From JARBUG01 sp035628915 (GTDB lineage Bacteria > Bacillota > Sulfobacillia > Symbiobacteriales > Symbiobacteriaceae): a DNA stretch of 64,000 nt. Position numbers and translations under genes: made by a program. Location of the stretch: NCBI GenBank assembly GCA_035628915.1, contig DASPIW010000022.1, forward strand, positions 116,296 through 180,295, given 5' to 3'. Shown one piece after another: positions 8,759-16,829 of this stretch (its first letter is position 1; the number at the start of each line of letters is the position of its first letter). Below the pieces are notes generated by a model, which saw only the letters and a list, made by a program, of their open reading frames with translations, was not told the origin of the DNA and ran no database searches.

Positions 8759-9511
8759 ATGGCAGGAAAAGAGCTTCTCCCTTTGCCGGCGAGCGCCACC
8801 CAGCCCGATGCCGATGTGCTGCTGCGCATGATGGCAGACATGCGGCGGGCCCTGGCCAAACCGGTATCGGAGCGCCGCTGGGTGATGGTCATCGACCTGC
8901 GTAAGTGCATTGGCTGCCACGCCTGCACCGTCTCCTGCATCGCCGAGAACAAGCTTCCCCCCGGCGTGGTCTACCGGCCCGTCATCGAACAGGAGTCCGG
9001 CACCTACCCCCACGTTGCCCGCACAGCCACACCCCGCCCGTGCATGCACTGCGACAACCCGCCGTGCGTTCCGGTCTGCCCGGTGGCCGCCACCTTCAAG
9101 CGGCCGGACGGCATCGTCCAGGTCAACTATGACGAGTGCATCGGCTGCCGGTACTGCATCGCGGCCTGCCCCTATGGCGCCCGCACCTTTGACTTCGGTG
9201 ACTACTACACGAAAAACACGCCCGGTGGCGTTCAGGCCTACGAAAAGGCAGCCACCTTTGAGTACGGCAAGAAGCGGGTGCGGGACCACGAGGCATCGCC
9301 CATCGGTAACGTCCGCAAGTGCCACTTCTGCGTCCACCGGCTCGAGGAAGGCATGCTGCCGTCCTGCACGTCGACCTGCGTCGGGCGGGCCACCTTCTTT
9401 GGTGATGCCAACGATCCCGAGAGCCTGGTCCACGAACTGCTCGGCTCGCCGAACATCCAGACCTTGAAGCCCGAAGAGAATACGAAGCCCCGGGTCTACT
9501 ACCTGGTATAG
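8759..9511 (+). CDS. ttrB: Four-cluster [4Fe-4S] electron-transfer subunit of a molybdopterin reductase (TtrB-like)
   Basis: The 250-residue protein has four cysteine groups: CIGCHACTVSC, CMHCDNPPCVPVCP, CIGCRYCIAACPYG and CHFCVHRLEEG followed by CTSTC. This is the DmsB/TtrB/PsrB layout that ferries electrons from the membrane quinol oxidase to the molybdenum subunit. AGAGGAGG precedes the ATG. Length and the gene order B-C-A match tetrathionate reductase, with selenate reductase SrdBCA as the main alternative. No Tat signal of its own is seen, so it is probably exported with the catalytic subunit. Confidence 0.85.
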   Translation: MAGKELLPLPASATQPDADVLLRMMADMRRALAKPVSERRWVMVIDLRKCIGCHACTVSCIAENKLPPGVVYRPVIEQESGTYPHVARTATPRPCMHCDNPPCVPVCPVAATFKRPDGIVQVNYDECIGCRYCIAACPYGARTFDFGDYYTKNTPGGVQAYEKAATFEYGKKRVRDHEASPIGNVRKCHFCVHRLEEGMLPSCTSTCVGRATFFGDANDPESLVHELLGSPNIQTLKPEENTKPRVYYLV

Positions 9512-9523
9512 GAGGTGCGGCAC

Positions 9524-10657
9524 ATGAAAGCGACTCGTTATCTGTTCGGGGTCCTGTGGGCCGTCGCCTTCGTTCTGGGCCTGGTCGGGGTGTACCAGCG
9601 GCTCACCAACGGCCACATGCTCGCCGGCTATGGCAGCTACGTCGTCTGGGGTCTCTGGGTAGCGGCCTACGCCTACTTCGTCGGCCTCTCCGCCGGTTCG
9701 TTCCTCCTCGCCGCACTGGCTAACGTGCTGGATATCAAAGTGCTGAAGCCCCTCACCCGGGCAGCCCTATGGACGTCGTTCGTCAGCCTGGGCGTGGCGA
9801 TGCTGGCCGTATTGCTCGATCTGGGGCATATGGAGCGGGCGTTCCGGGTCTTCACCAGCGCCAACTTCACGTCGATGATGACCTGGATGACCTGGCTGTA
9901 CACCGCCTTCGGCCTCGTGCTCGCCCTGATCGCCTGGTCCATCAGCAAGAAAAACGAATCGCTGGTCAAGGCGCTGCTGATGATTGGCATTCCCATCGCG
10001 ATCGCTTTCCCCGGCGGCGGCGGCGCCCTGTTCGCAACCCTCTCCACCAACGGCTACTGGCATCAACCGCTCTATCCCATCTTCTTTGTGGTCGGCGCTC
10101 TCCTCTCCGGCGGCGCCCTGATGGCGACCCTGGCGGCGGTGATCTGGCCCAAGCGCGCGGAACTGCTGCAGGTGATGGGCCGGATTGTCCTCGGCCTGAT
10201 CGCACTGGACCTCGTACTGGAGTGGGCTGAGTTCTCGATTCCGCTCTGGTATGGCGTCAGCCCTGAAAAGCACGTCCTCATGGAAGTGCTGACGGGTCCC
10301 TACTGGTGGGTCTTCTGGATCGTCCACATCTTCCTCGGCTGCGCTGTGCCGATTTTCCTGCTGCTGCGCAAGCCTGCCTCCCCGGCCAATGTCGGCGCCG
10401 CCGGCGCTCTGGCGGTCGTCACTTTCCTGGCCGTCCGCCTTAACATCGTCATTCCCGGGCAGCTCACCCCGGAACTGGCTGGCCTGGAGAAAGCGTTTGT
10501 CAGCGGGCGCCTCACCTTCTCCTACCAGCCCACCACCCATGAATGGCTGGTCATGGCCTTCTTCGTCGCCGTCGGGCTGGGCGCCCTCTGGCTTGGGTTC
10601 CGCTTCCTGCCCCTGATCGATTCCAAGGAGGTGCAGCCGAATGAGCGCGCCGCGTAA
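9524..10657 (+). CDS. ttrC: NrfD/PsrC-family membrane anchor subunit (TtrC-like)
   Basis: The 377-residue protein has about nine membrane helices and NrfD/PsrC family features (for example AYAYFVGLSAGSFLLAALA near residues 44-62 and FWIVHIFLGCAVPIFLLL). It would anchor the reductase and oxidise quinol. The ATG at 9524 is preferred over an in-frame GTG at 9515 because TAGGAGG is correctly spaced from the ATG. The end overlaps the start of the catalytic gene by 17 bases, so the three subunits are tightly coupled. NrfD proteins lack haem, so electron flow would go directly to the Fe-S subunit. Confidence 0.85.
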   Translation: MKATRYLFGVLWAVAFVLGLVGVYQRLTNGHMLAGYGSYVVWGLWVAAYAYFVGLSAGSFLLAALANVLDIKVLKPLTRAALWTSFVSLGVAMLAVLLDLGHMERAFRVFTSANFTSMMTWMTWLYTAFGLVLALIAWSISKKNESLVKALLMIGIPIAIAFPGGGGALFATLSTNGYWHQPLYPIFFVVGALLSGGALMATLAAVIWPKRAELLQVMGRIVLGLIALDLVLEWAEFSIPLWYGVSPEKHVLMEVLTGPYWWVFWIVHIFLGCAVPIFLLLRKPASPANVGAAGALAVVTFLAVRLNIVIPGQLTPELAGLEKAFVSGRLTFSYQPTTHEWLVMAFFVAVGLGALWLGFRFLPLIDSKEVQPNERAA

Positions 10658-13600
10658 ATTCACCGTCAATCGCCGCGATTTCCTGAAAGCCAGCGGTCTG
10701 GTGGGCGGCGGCCTCTTCCTGGCCGGCCAGATGGGCAACATTGGTGAGCTGCTGCAGCGGGCGGAGGCCGGGGCCCTGACCGAATCCGAGGCGTATGAAC
10801 TCGCCCAGGCCGAAAATCAGCTCATGACCGCCTGTCTGCAGTGCAATACGGGCTGCCCGATCAAAGTGAAAGTGCTCAACGGCGTGGCCGTGAAGATCGA
10901 CGGCAACCCGATGGCGCCCTGGACCATGCACCCCCACCTGCCCAACAAGACCACCATGTCGGAGGTGGCGGCCGTCGACGGCAGCATCTGCCCGAAGGGT
11001 CAGGCCGGACTGCAGACCAACTACGACCCCTACCGCATTCGCAAGGTCCTGAAACGGGCCGGCAAGCGCGGTGAGAACAAGTGGACCACCATTGATTTCG
11101 ATCAGGCGGTCAAGGAAGTTGTGGAGGGCGGCCTGCTGTTCGAGCACGTTCCCGGCGAGGAGAACCGGAAAGTCGAAGGCCTGAAGGATCTCCTGATTCC
11201 CAAGGACGTGAGGATCCCGAAGGAGATGGCCGCCGACGCGACCAAGGTCGGTGAGAAGAAGATGACCTTGGACGACTTTAAGGCCAAGTACAAGGACTAC
11301 CTCCAGTACCTGATTGACCCGAATATGCCGGATCTGGGCCTGAAGGGCAATCAGTTCGTCTTCAACTGGGGTCGCGCCAAGTCCGGCCGTGACACGATGA
11401 TCCGGCGCTTCACCGCCGCCATGGGTTCGGTCAACGCCCACGGACACACCACCGTCTGCCAGGGCTCACTCTACTTCACCGGCAAGGCGCTCAGCGAGCA
11501 GTACGCCTTTGACGCGGCCAAGGGTCAATATGACTGGACCGGCGGCGAGAAGTTCTACTGGCAGGCGGATGTGGACAACTCCGAGTTCGTGCTCTTCGTC
11601 GGCGCCAACCTCTTTGAGGGCAACTACGGTCCGCCTTTGCGGGTGCCGGGCGTCGTGAACGGCCTCGACAGCGGCCGCCTGAAGTTCGCCGTAGCCGATC
11701 CCCGGCACAGCAAGCTGGCCGGCAAGGCCTGGAAGTGGCTGCCGATCAAACCCGGCTTTGAAGCCGCCCTCGGTCTGGCGATCATCCGCTGGATCATCGA
11801 GAACAAGAAGTTCGACGCCAAGTTCCTGGCCAACGCCAACCGGGCCGCCGCCGATGCGGCCGGCGAGCCTTCCTTCGCCAACGGCACCTGGCTCGTGAAG
11901 ATCGTCGACAACAAGCCGACCACCTTCGTCCGCGCTTCCGAACTGGGGCTGCCGACCGAAAAGCGGACCTACAAGGCCGCCGACGGCAAGGAGACCCAGT
12001 ACACCTTCGACCCCCTGGTCGTGCTCAAGGACGGCAAGCCGGTCGCCTTTGATCCCACTGACGCCAAGAATGCCGTCACCGGCGACATTCTCGTCAGCAC
12101 GACCATCAACGGCGTTCAGCTCAAGTCCGCCGTGCAGGTCATGTACGATGAGGCCTCGTCCCGTTCGATCGAGGACTGGGCCAAACTGTGCGACTTGAAG
12201 GCGTCCGACATCGTCGCTGTCGCCAAGGAACTGACCAGCCACGGCAAGAAGGCCGCCATCGACATTCACCGCGGCGTCTCCCAGCATACCAACGGCTTCT
12301 TCAACGTCGGCGTCATGTACTGCGCCAACATGCTGCTGGGCAACTTCGACTGGAAGGGCGGCATGGTGAAGGCGTCGACCTGGGACAACGTAGGCACGAA
12401 GGCAGGCAAGCCGTTCAACCAGGACACCTTCCCGAACAAGCCTGCCGCGTTCGGCATCAGCGTGATCCGCCACGGCGTCAAGTACGACAAGACCTCGCTT
12501 TTCGAAGGCTATCCGGCGAAGCGCCCCTTCTTCCCGCTCTCGTCGGACGTTTACCAGGAAGTATGGGCCTCCATCGGCGACGCCTACCCCTACCAGACCA
12601 AGATCCTGATTCAGTACATGGGCTCACCCGTATATTCGCTGCCCGCCGGACACACGGTGGCCAAGATCTTCATGGATCTGGAGAAGCTGCCGCTCTATAT
12701 TGCGTCTGACATCGTGATCGGTGAGAGTTCTATGTTCGCCGACTACATTTTCCCGGATCTCGCCTACCTCGAACGTTGGGAGTATCAGGGCTCCCACCCG
12801 AACAACACGGTCAAGTCGCAGCCGGTTCGTCAGCCCGTCATCGCCCCGCTGACGGAGACGGTCAAGGTCTACGGTCAGGAACAGCCGATCTCCTTCGATG
12901 CGATGGTCCTGGCATTTGCCGAGAAGCTCGGCCTGCCGGGCTTCGGCAAGGACGCTTTCGCCGCCGGACGGAACCTGACTAACATGGAAGAACTCTACCT
13001 GCCCATGGCGGCCAACGTTGCCTTCGGCGACAAGGCGGACGGGTCCGAAGCGGGGCCGGAAGCCGATGCCAAGGAGATCGCACTGTTCATAGCGGCCCGC
13101 GAGCATCTGCCCAAGACGGTCTTCGATCCTGACCGCTGGAAGGCGATTGTGGGTGAGAAGCACTGGGCACGGACAGTCTACGTGCTGAACCGGGGCGGCC
13201 GGTTCCAGGATCACGGCACCCAGTATAAGGGCGACAAGGTCGCCAACGTTTACGGGAAGCAGATCAACCTGTATCAGGAGAAGACGTACGGGGTCAAGGA
13301 CTCGATGACGGGCAAGCATCTTCCCGGTCTGCCGAGCTTCATTCCGCCGTACCAGGATGCGCTTGGCAACAGTCTGATGGGTGAGGAGAAGGAGTTCCCG
13401 CTCACCATGATCACGTTCCGCTCCATCTTGCACACGAAGTCGCGGACCTCGGGCAACTACTGGGTCCGGCCCATCGATCCCGAAGGGGGCCTGCTGCTTT
13501 CCACGACGGATGCCCGGAATCTGAGCCTCGTCTCGGGCGACAAGGTGAAGGTCGTTTCTGCCTCGAACCCCGATGGCGTCTGGGACTTCGGCCCCGGCGG

Positions 13601-13871
13601 CAAGAAGGAGATCATCGCCACCGTCAAGGTCGTTGAGGGCATGAAGCCTGGCGTGACCGGATATCCGCTCGGATACGGCCACTGGGCATACGGCGCCCGT
13701 GAAGTAGTCGTTGACGGCAAGGCCGTGAAGGCAGACGTGAGCCGCGGGATGGGCGTACACGGCAACGCCGCGATGCGGGTCGACCCGATCCTCAAGAACG
13801 TTTCGCTCCAGGATCTGTCCGGCGGCTCCGTGGTGTTCTATGACACCCGGGTCAAGTTGGTGAAGGTGTAA
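10641..13871 (+). CDS. ttrA: Tat-exported molybdopterin oxidoreductase catalytic subunit (TtrA/SrdA clade)
   Basis: The 1076-residue protein begins with a twin-arginine signal (NRRDFLKASG). It has a [4Fe-4S] motif with Cys65, Cys68, Cys72 (CLQCNTGC) and Cys117 (SICPKGQAG), and a probable molybdenum ligand Cys273 (TVCQGSLYFTG). The length, well above the roughly 850 residues of ArrA, and the B-C-A order fit tetrathionate reductase or the SrdA selenate reductase. The neighbouring ars genes make arsenate worth testing. It would reduce its oxyanion on the outer face of the membrane. The start has GGAGG and overlaps the anchor gene. The substrate is not proven by sequence. Confidence 0.75.
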   Translation: MSAPRKFTVNRRDFLKASGLVGGGLFLAGQMGNIGELLQRAEAGALTESEAYELAQAENQLMTACLQCNTGCPIKVKVLNGVAVKIDGNPMAPWTMHPHLPNKTTMSEVAAVDGSICPKGQAGLQTNYDPYRIRKVLKRAGKRGENKWTTIDFDQAVKEVVEGGLLFEHVPGEENRKVEGLKDLLIPKDVRIPKEMAADATKVGEKKMTLDDFKAKYKDYLQYLIDPNMPDLGLKGNQFVFNWGRAKSGRDTMIRRFTAAMGSVNAHGHTTVCQGSLYFTGKALSEQYAFDAAKGQYDWTGGEKFYWQADVDNSEFVLFVGANLFEGNYGPPLRVPGVVNGLDSGRLKFAVADPRHSKLAGKAWKWLPIKPGFEAALGLAIIRWIIENKKFDAKFLANANRAAADAAGEPSFANGTWLVKIVDNKPTTFVRASELGLPTEKRTYKAADGKETQYTFDPLVVLKDGKPVAFDPTDAKNAVTGDILVSTTINGVQLKSAVQVMYDEASSRSIEDWAKLCDLKASDIVAVAKELTSHGKKAAIDIHRGVSQHTNGFFNVGVMYCANMLLGNFDWKGGMVKASTWDNVGTKAGKPFNQDTFPNKPAAFGISVIRHGVKYDKTSLFEGYPAKRPFFPLSSDVYQEVWASIGDAYPYQTKILIQYMGSPVYSLPAGHTVAKIFMDLEKLPLYIASDIVIGESSMFADYIFPDLAYLERWEYQGSHPNNTVKSQPVRQPVIAPLTETVKVYGQEQPISFDAMVLAFAEKLGLPGFGKDAFAAGRNLTNMEELYLPMAANVAFGDKADGSEAGPEADAKEIALFIAAREHLPKTVFDPDRWKAIVGEKHWARTVYVLNRGGRFQDHGTQYKGDKVANVYGKQINLYQEKTYGVKDSMTGKHLPGLPSFIPPYQDALGNSLMGEEKEFPLTMITFRSILHTKSRTSGNYWVRPIDPEGGLLLSTTDARNLSLVSGDKVKVVSASNPDGVWDFGPGGKKEIIATVKVVEGMKPGVTGYPLGYGHWAYGAREVVVDGKAVKADVSRGMGVHGNAAMRVDPILKNVSLQDLSGGSVVFYDTRVKLVKV

Positions 13872-13891
13872 TATGAGGTAGATGGTGTGAT

Positions 13892-13917
13892 GGGGAGAAG
13901 CCGCCCGGCTTCTCCCC
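13892..13917 (+). terminator. Terminator of the reductase operon
   Basis: GGGGAGAAGCC and GGCTTCTCCCC form an 11-bp stem around GCCC, followed by TCTTCATGCTTCT. It lies 20 bases after the catalytic subunit stop. Confidence 0.8.
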
Positions 13918-13932
13918 TCTTCATGCTTCTGG

Positions 13933-14345
13933 CTATGGCCTTCCCCCCGCCTGCGGGGGCGGGTACTGCGGGGCGTACGGATACGGATACTGCGGCGGAT
14001 AGGCCAGCGGTGCGGGCGCCGGCATGGGGGCGTAAGCATCGAGGAGCTGCCTGTAGGTGCCGGGGCTCGCACAGACGTCCGGATCTCCGAGCCGGGCGGC
14101 TTACGGCGCTGCGGCCGGCGGGGTGGTATCCTTTACGGTCCTGAGCACCAGGGGTACCTGGAACAAGTTACTCCTTCTTGCGCTTCCACCCAGCCTGCAT
14201 GACCTCCAATCGCCGCCCGGTTGGCCGGCGCCTTCACGCCAAGCGCGCAAAGGGCGCCGCGTGTGCCTCCTCCCGGTTCTCGAGATATAGCAGGGTACCC
14301 CGGAGCCCGGATTCGCTGCGGCGTTGGTCAGGGGCGCGCATCGGG
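13933..14345 (-). pseudogene. Mosaic of decayed gene ends: Mn-catalase-like fragments plus an M61-like C-terminus
   Basis: Read leftwards from the glpC stop there are four pieces. (1) About 14345-14250 matches the LANAVPDPGSRD to REEAHAAAFAR part of the Mn-catalase-like gene at 56403-57077, out of frame. (2) About 14250-14200 resembles the spacer at 56087-56160. (3) 14170-14101 encodes LFQVPLVLRTVK, matching the C-terminus of the exported protein at 53341-56010. (4) 14076-13933 encodes SPGTYRQLLDAYAPMPAPAP and the Pro/Tyr tail, ending in TAG. No intact frame or start joins them. The order echoes the 57-to-53-kb neighbourhood, so this looks like a shrunken, decayed copy. Confidence 0.75.
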
Positions 14346-14349
14346 TCAT

Positions 14350-15558
14350 TCAGCCTCCCAGGCCATAAGCCTCCCAAAGAACGGTAACGGGATGAACCGC
14401 CGGTGTCCCGGTTGCGTGCTCAATCTGCCACCGGCATGCCTCACAATCCGAGGCTACTCGGCCAGCCCCAGTCTCCAGGATGGCGGTTTTGAGCGGCTCT
14501 CCCACCTGCATGGACAGGTCATACTTCTCCGCCTTGAAGCCGTGCGTGCCAGAAGCGCCGCAGCAGCCCGCATCAAGGTTGCAGGTGTTGGCGCCCGGAA
14601 CCAGCCGCAGCAGCCGTATTGCCGGGGTCCCAATCCCCTGGGCACGCTGGTGACAGGGCTGGTGGTACGGCAGCATCTCTGCCACGGCCCGAAAGTCGGT
14701 CCGCAGAATCCCCCGATCAAGGCACGACACCAGAAACTCGGAAATGTCATAGCACCCGGCGGCCACCTCCGCCGCCCCGTCCAGGGCCAGCAGGTGATAA
14801 TACTCTTGCTTGACCGTAAGCGAGCACGACGTGGACGTAAAGATGACCGGAATGCCTTTGGCAACCAGCGGGCGGAGATGTGCCATGTTGTACTCCGCCT
14901 GCGGACGGGCTGCAAGTACCGCCCCGTTGCCGATGAGGGGCAGTCCGCAGCAGCGCTGGGGCGGCAAGACCACCTCAAAGCCGTTATGCTCGAGCACTGC
15001 AACGGTCTGCCTCCCCAATTCGGGCAGCATGTATTCCACGGAGCAGCCGTGGAAGTATGCCACCTGGCCATTGGGCGCGGGACAGTCCCCCCAGGGGTTC
15101 GGTCGCCGGGCAAACCACGCGCGGAACGTCTCACCGGCATACCGGGGCATCGGTCGGCGGTGGTCCAGCCTGATCGCCCTGTCCATGCCAATGCGCGCAA
15201 CCGGCCACGAGAGCAGCGTGTTGGTGAGACTCGGCAGGCGCACGCCGACCGCCCCCAGCAGCCCGGGGTGCGTCAGCAGCCAATCACGAAAGCGCAGCCC
15301 GTGTCTGGCCACCTTCCGGGCTTTCGGCTTCGCGACCAGCGTTGCTGGGTGGAGTCCCGAAGGGCAGACCACTTCACACGTTCGGCAGCCAAGGCAAAAG
15401 TCGAGGCCGGACTCATCAACGGCCTGACCGGCGGCCCGCAGCCGCTCGTAGCCGGGGCCGCCGTTCTTGGGGCCGGGGAACCGGGGTTCCACCCGTAGAA
15501 CCGGACAGTGCAGTTCACAAATGCTGCACTTCAAACAGGCGTCATACTCCGTGATCAC
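14350..15558 (-). CDS. glpC: Anaerobic glycerol-3-phosphate dehydrogenase subunit C
   Basis: The 402-residue protein has two N-terminal [4Fe-4S] motifs (CLKCSICELHCP and CLGCRTCEVVCP) and two CCG domains (RCCGLPLIGNG and GCCGASGTHG), as in GlpC. It is the membrane-associated subunit that passes electrons from GlpAB to the quinone pool. The GTG at 15558 is chosen because GGGAGG precedes it and it overlaps the glpB stop by 4 bases (GTGA). Third gene of glpABC. A decayed repeat begins directly after its stop, and no clean terminator was seen. Confidence 0.92.
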   Translation of the reverse strand: MITEYDACLKCSICELHCPVLRVEPRFPGPKNGGPGYERLRAAGQAVDESGLDFCLGCRTCEVVCPSGLHPATLVAKPKARKVARHGLRFRDWLLTHPGLLGAVGVRLPSLTNTLLSWPVARIGMDRAIRLDHRRPMPRYAGETFRAWFARRPNPWGDCPAPNGQVAYFHGCSVEYMLPELGRQTVAVLEHNGFEVVLPPQRCCGLPLIGNGAVLAARPQAEYNMAHLRPLVAKGIPVIFTSTSCSLTVKQEYYHLLALDGAAEVAAGCYDISEFLVSCLDRGILRTDFRAVAEMLPYHQPCHQRAQGIGTPAIRLLRLVPGANTCNLDAGCCGASGTHGFKAEKYDLSMQVGEPLKTAILETGAGRVASDCEACRWQIEHATGTPAVHPVTVLWEAYGLGG

Positions 15559-16829
15559 AGCGTTGCACCTCCCGCCAGCAGCCCGGCTTTCCACCCGCTG
15601 CTCACGGCCACTCCGCCGCCGGAGCGCTCAGCGTACGGGTCATAGCCGGCGAGCATCCGGCCGCAGACCCACAGGTTCTCCCACCCTTGCGGCCGCAGGG
15701 ACGAGTCGACGCGAATGCCGGACCTGACAAAGGGTTGTCCTCCGGGCGGCAGGAACTGCCGCCCGGCCCAGGCCCGGGCGTTCGCAGGATCGGGATTTTC
15801 GACCGGCAGCCCGAAAATGGGCTCGCGCAGGGAGAACCCTTGTGCCTCTAGCCCGGTGCCGATAAGCCCACCCGTAGCCAGCACGAAGGCGCCGGCACGG
15901 TATGAGACCATTCCCGCCGCCGCTTGCGCAACCACGGCAGTCACCCGGCCGCCCCCGGTGACGGCTCCGACCGCACGGGAGCCGACCACAATGTCAACCT
16001 GCTTGCGCTGCAAGTATTTCCGCCATCTCCCGGCGAGGCGCAGGCCGGGCAGTGAAGGCGGCGGCAAGGGCACTTCGCCCACAGTCGCGCCAAGGGCCGT
16101 CGCCAATTCGTTCTGGACCGTCTGTGGCGAGTCCAGCCCCAGCACGGCCGGCACCAGTACCAGGTCTTGCGCCGCGCCGCCCGGGCGAGCCAATGTCACG
16201 CTCCGCACAAAGTTGCGGCGGTACGCGGCGTCGGTCTCCAGGCGGCGAGCGAGGGCAGCCGGATGCACTTTCCCGTCATTACCCTGGAGCCCGAGCGGAA
16301 GTTCAGCCCACGACCGATCCACCCGGGCGCCGGGCAGGGATTTGCCCAGGCCGCTGGCCACCACGTGCGGGTGGAACTCCTGCAGCCCCCGGAATCCCGC
16401 CACCCAGACCGAGCCGCCCGGCGAAGGCAATCCGACTGTGCCCGGCACAAGGTACGACGGCCGCAGGCCGCCCAGGGCTGTCACGAAACTCTGGTTGGTG
16501 CCCCGGCCAGGGGGAGTGTAAGGAAGACCGGTCTCGGCACAGATGCTGGAAAAGGCGTCCAAAGCGGCTTCCACGTACTCCTGCCCCACCAGGGCATAGG
16601 GGTGTCCGGGAGCGCACGCACACAAGCCGGCCCAGGGATCACCAACCGGCTCCCCCGCTGAGTCGGCTCCACAGAGGTCAATGCACCCGGACGCCATCTC
16701 CAGCGTTCCGCTGCCGTCCGCGAGCAGAGCCACCCGGGCGCCGCTGCCCTGCGCCGCCGCTGCAGCTGCCATACCCGCGAGCCCGCCCCCGACTACCACC
16801 ACGTCGTACGTCAGACTGCGCTCATGCAT
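15555..16829 (-). CDS. glpB: Anaerobic glycerol-3-phosphate dehydrogenase subunit B
   Basis: The 424-residue flavoprotein starts with an FAD-binding fold (DVVVVGGGLAGMAAAAAA) and ends with the GlpB-type segment GWENLWVCGRMLAGYDP. It forms the soluble GlpAB part with GlpA and relays electrons to GlpC. The ATG at 16829 overlaps the glpA stop by 8 bases; an in-frame GTG at 16838 is a possible alternative. Overlaps at both ends indicate strict co-translation. Confidence 0.9.
   Translation of the reverse strand: MHERSLTYDVVVVGGGLAGMAAAAAAQGSGARVALLADGSGTLEMASGCIDLCGADSAGEPVGDPWAGLCACAPGHPYALVGQEYVEAALDAFSSICAETGLPYTPPGRGTNQSFVTALGGLRPSYLVPGTVGLPSPGGSVWVAGFRGLQEFHPHVVASGLGKSLPGARVDRSWAELPLGLQGNDGKVHPAALARRLETDAAYRRNFVRSVTLARPGGAAQDLVLVPAVLGLDSPQTVQNELATALGATVGEVPLPPPSLPGLRLAGRWRKYLQRKQVDIVVGSRAVGAVTGGGRVTAVVAQAAAGMVSYRAGAFVLATGGLIGTGLEAQGFSLREPIFGLPVENPDPANARAWAGRQFLPPGGQPFVRSGIRVDSSLRPQGWENLWVCGRMLAGYDPYAERSGGGVAVSSGWKAGLLAGGATL

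Noticed and set aside
12624..14072. 482-codon minus-strand frame over the end of the molybdopterin subunit gene
   Set aside because: It is antisense to a conserved reductase and has no family motifs; it also crosses the terminator and the decayed repeat.
14221..15498. 425-codon plus-strand frame opposite glpC
   Set aside because: It starts in the decayed repeat and runs antisense to conserved GlpC cysteine motifs.
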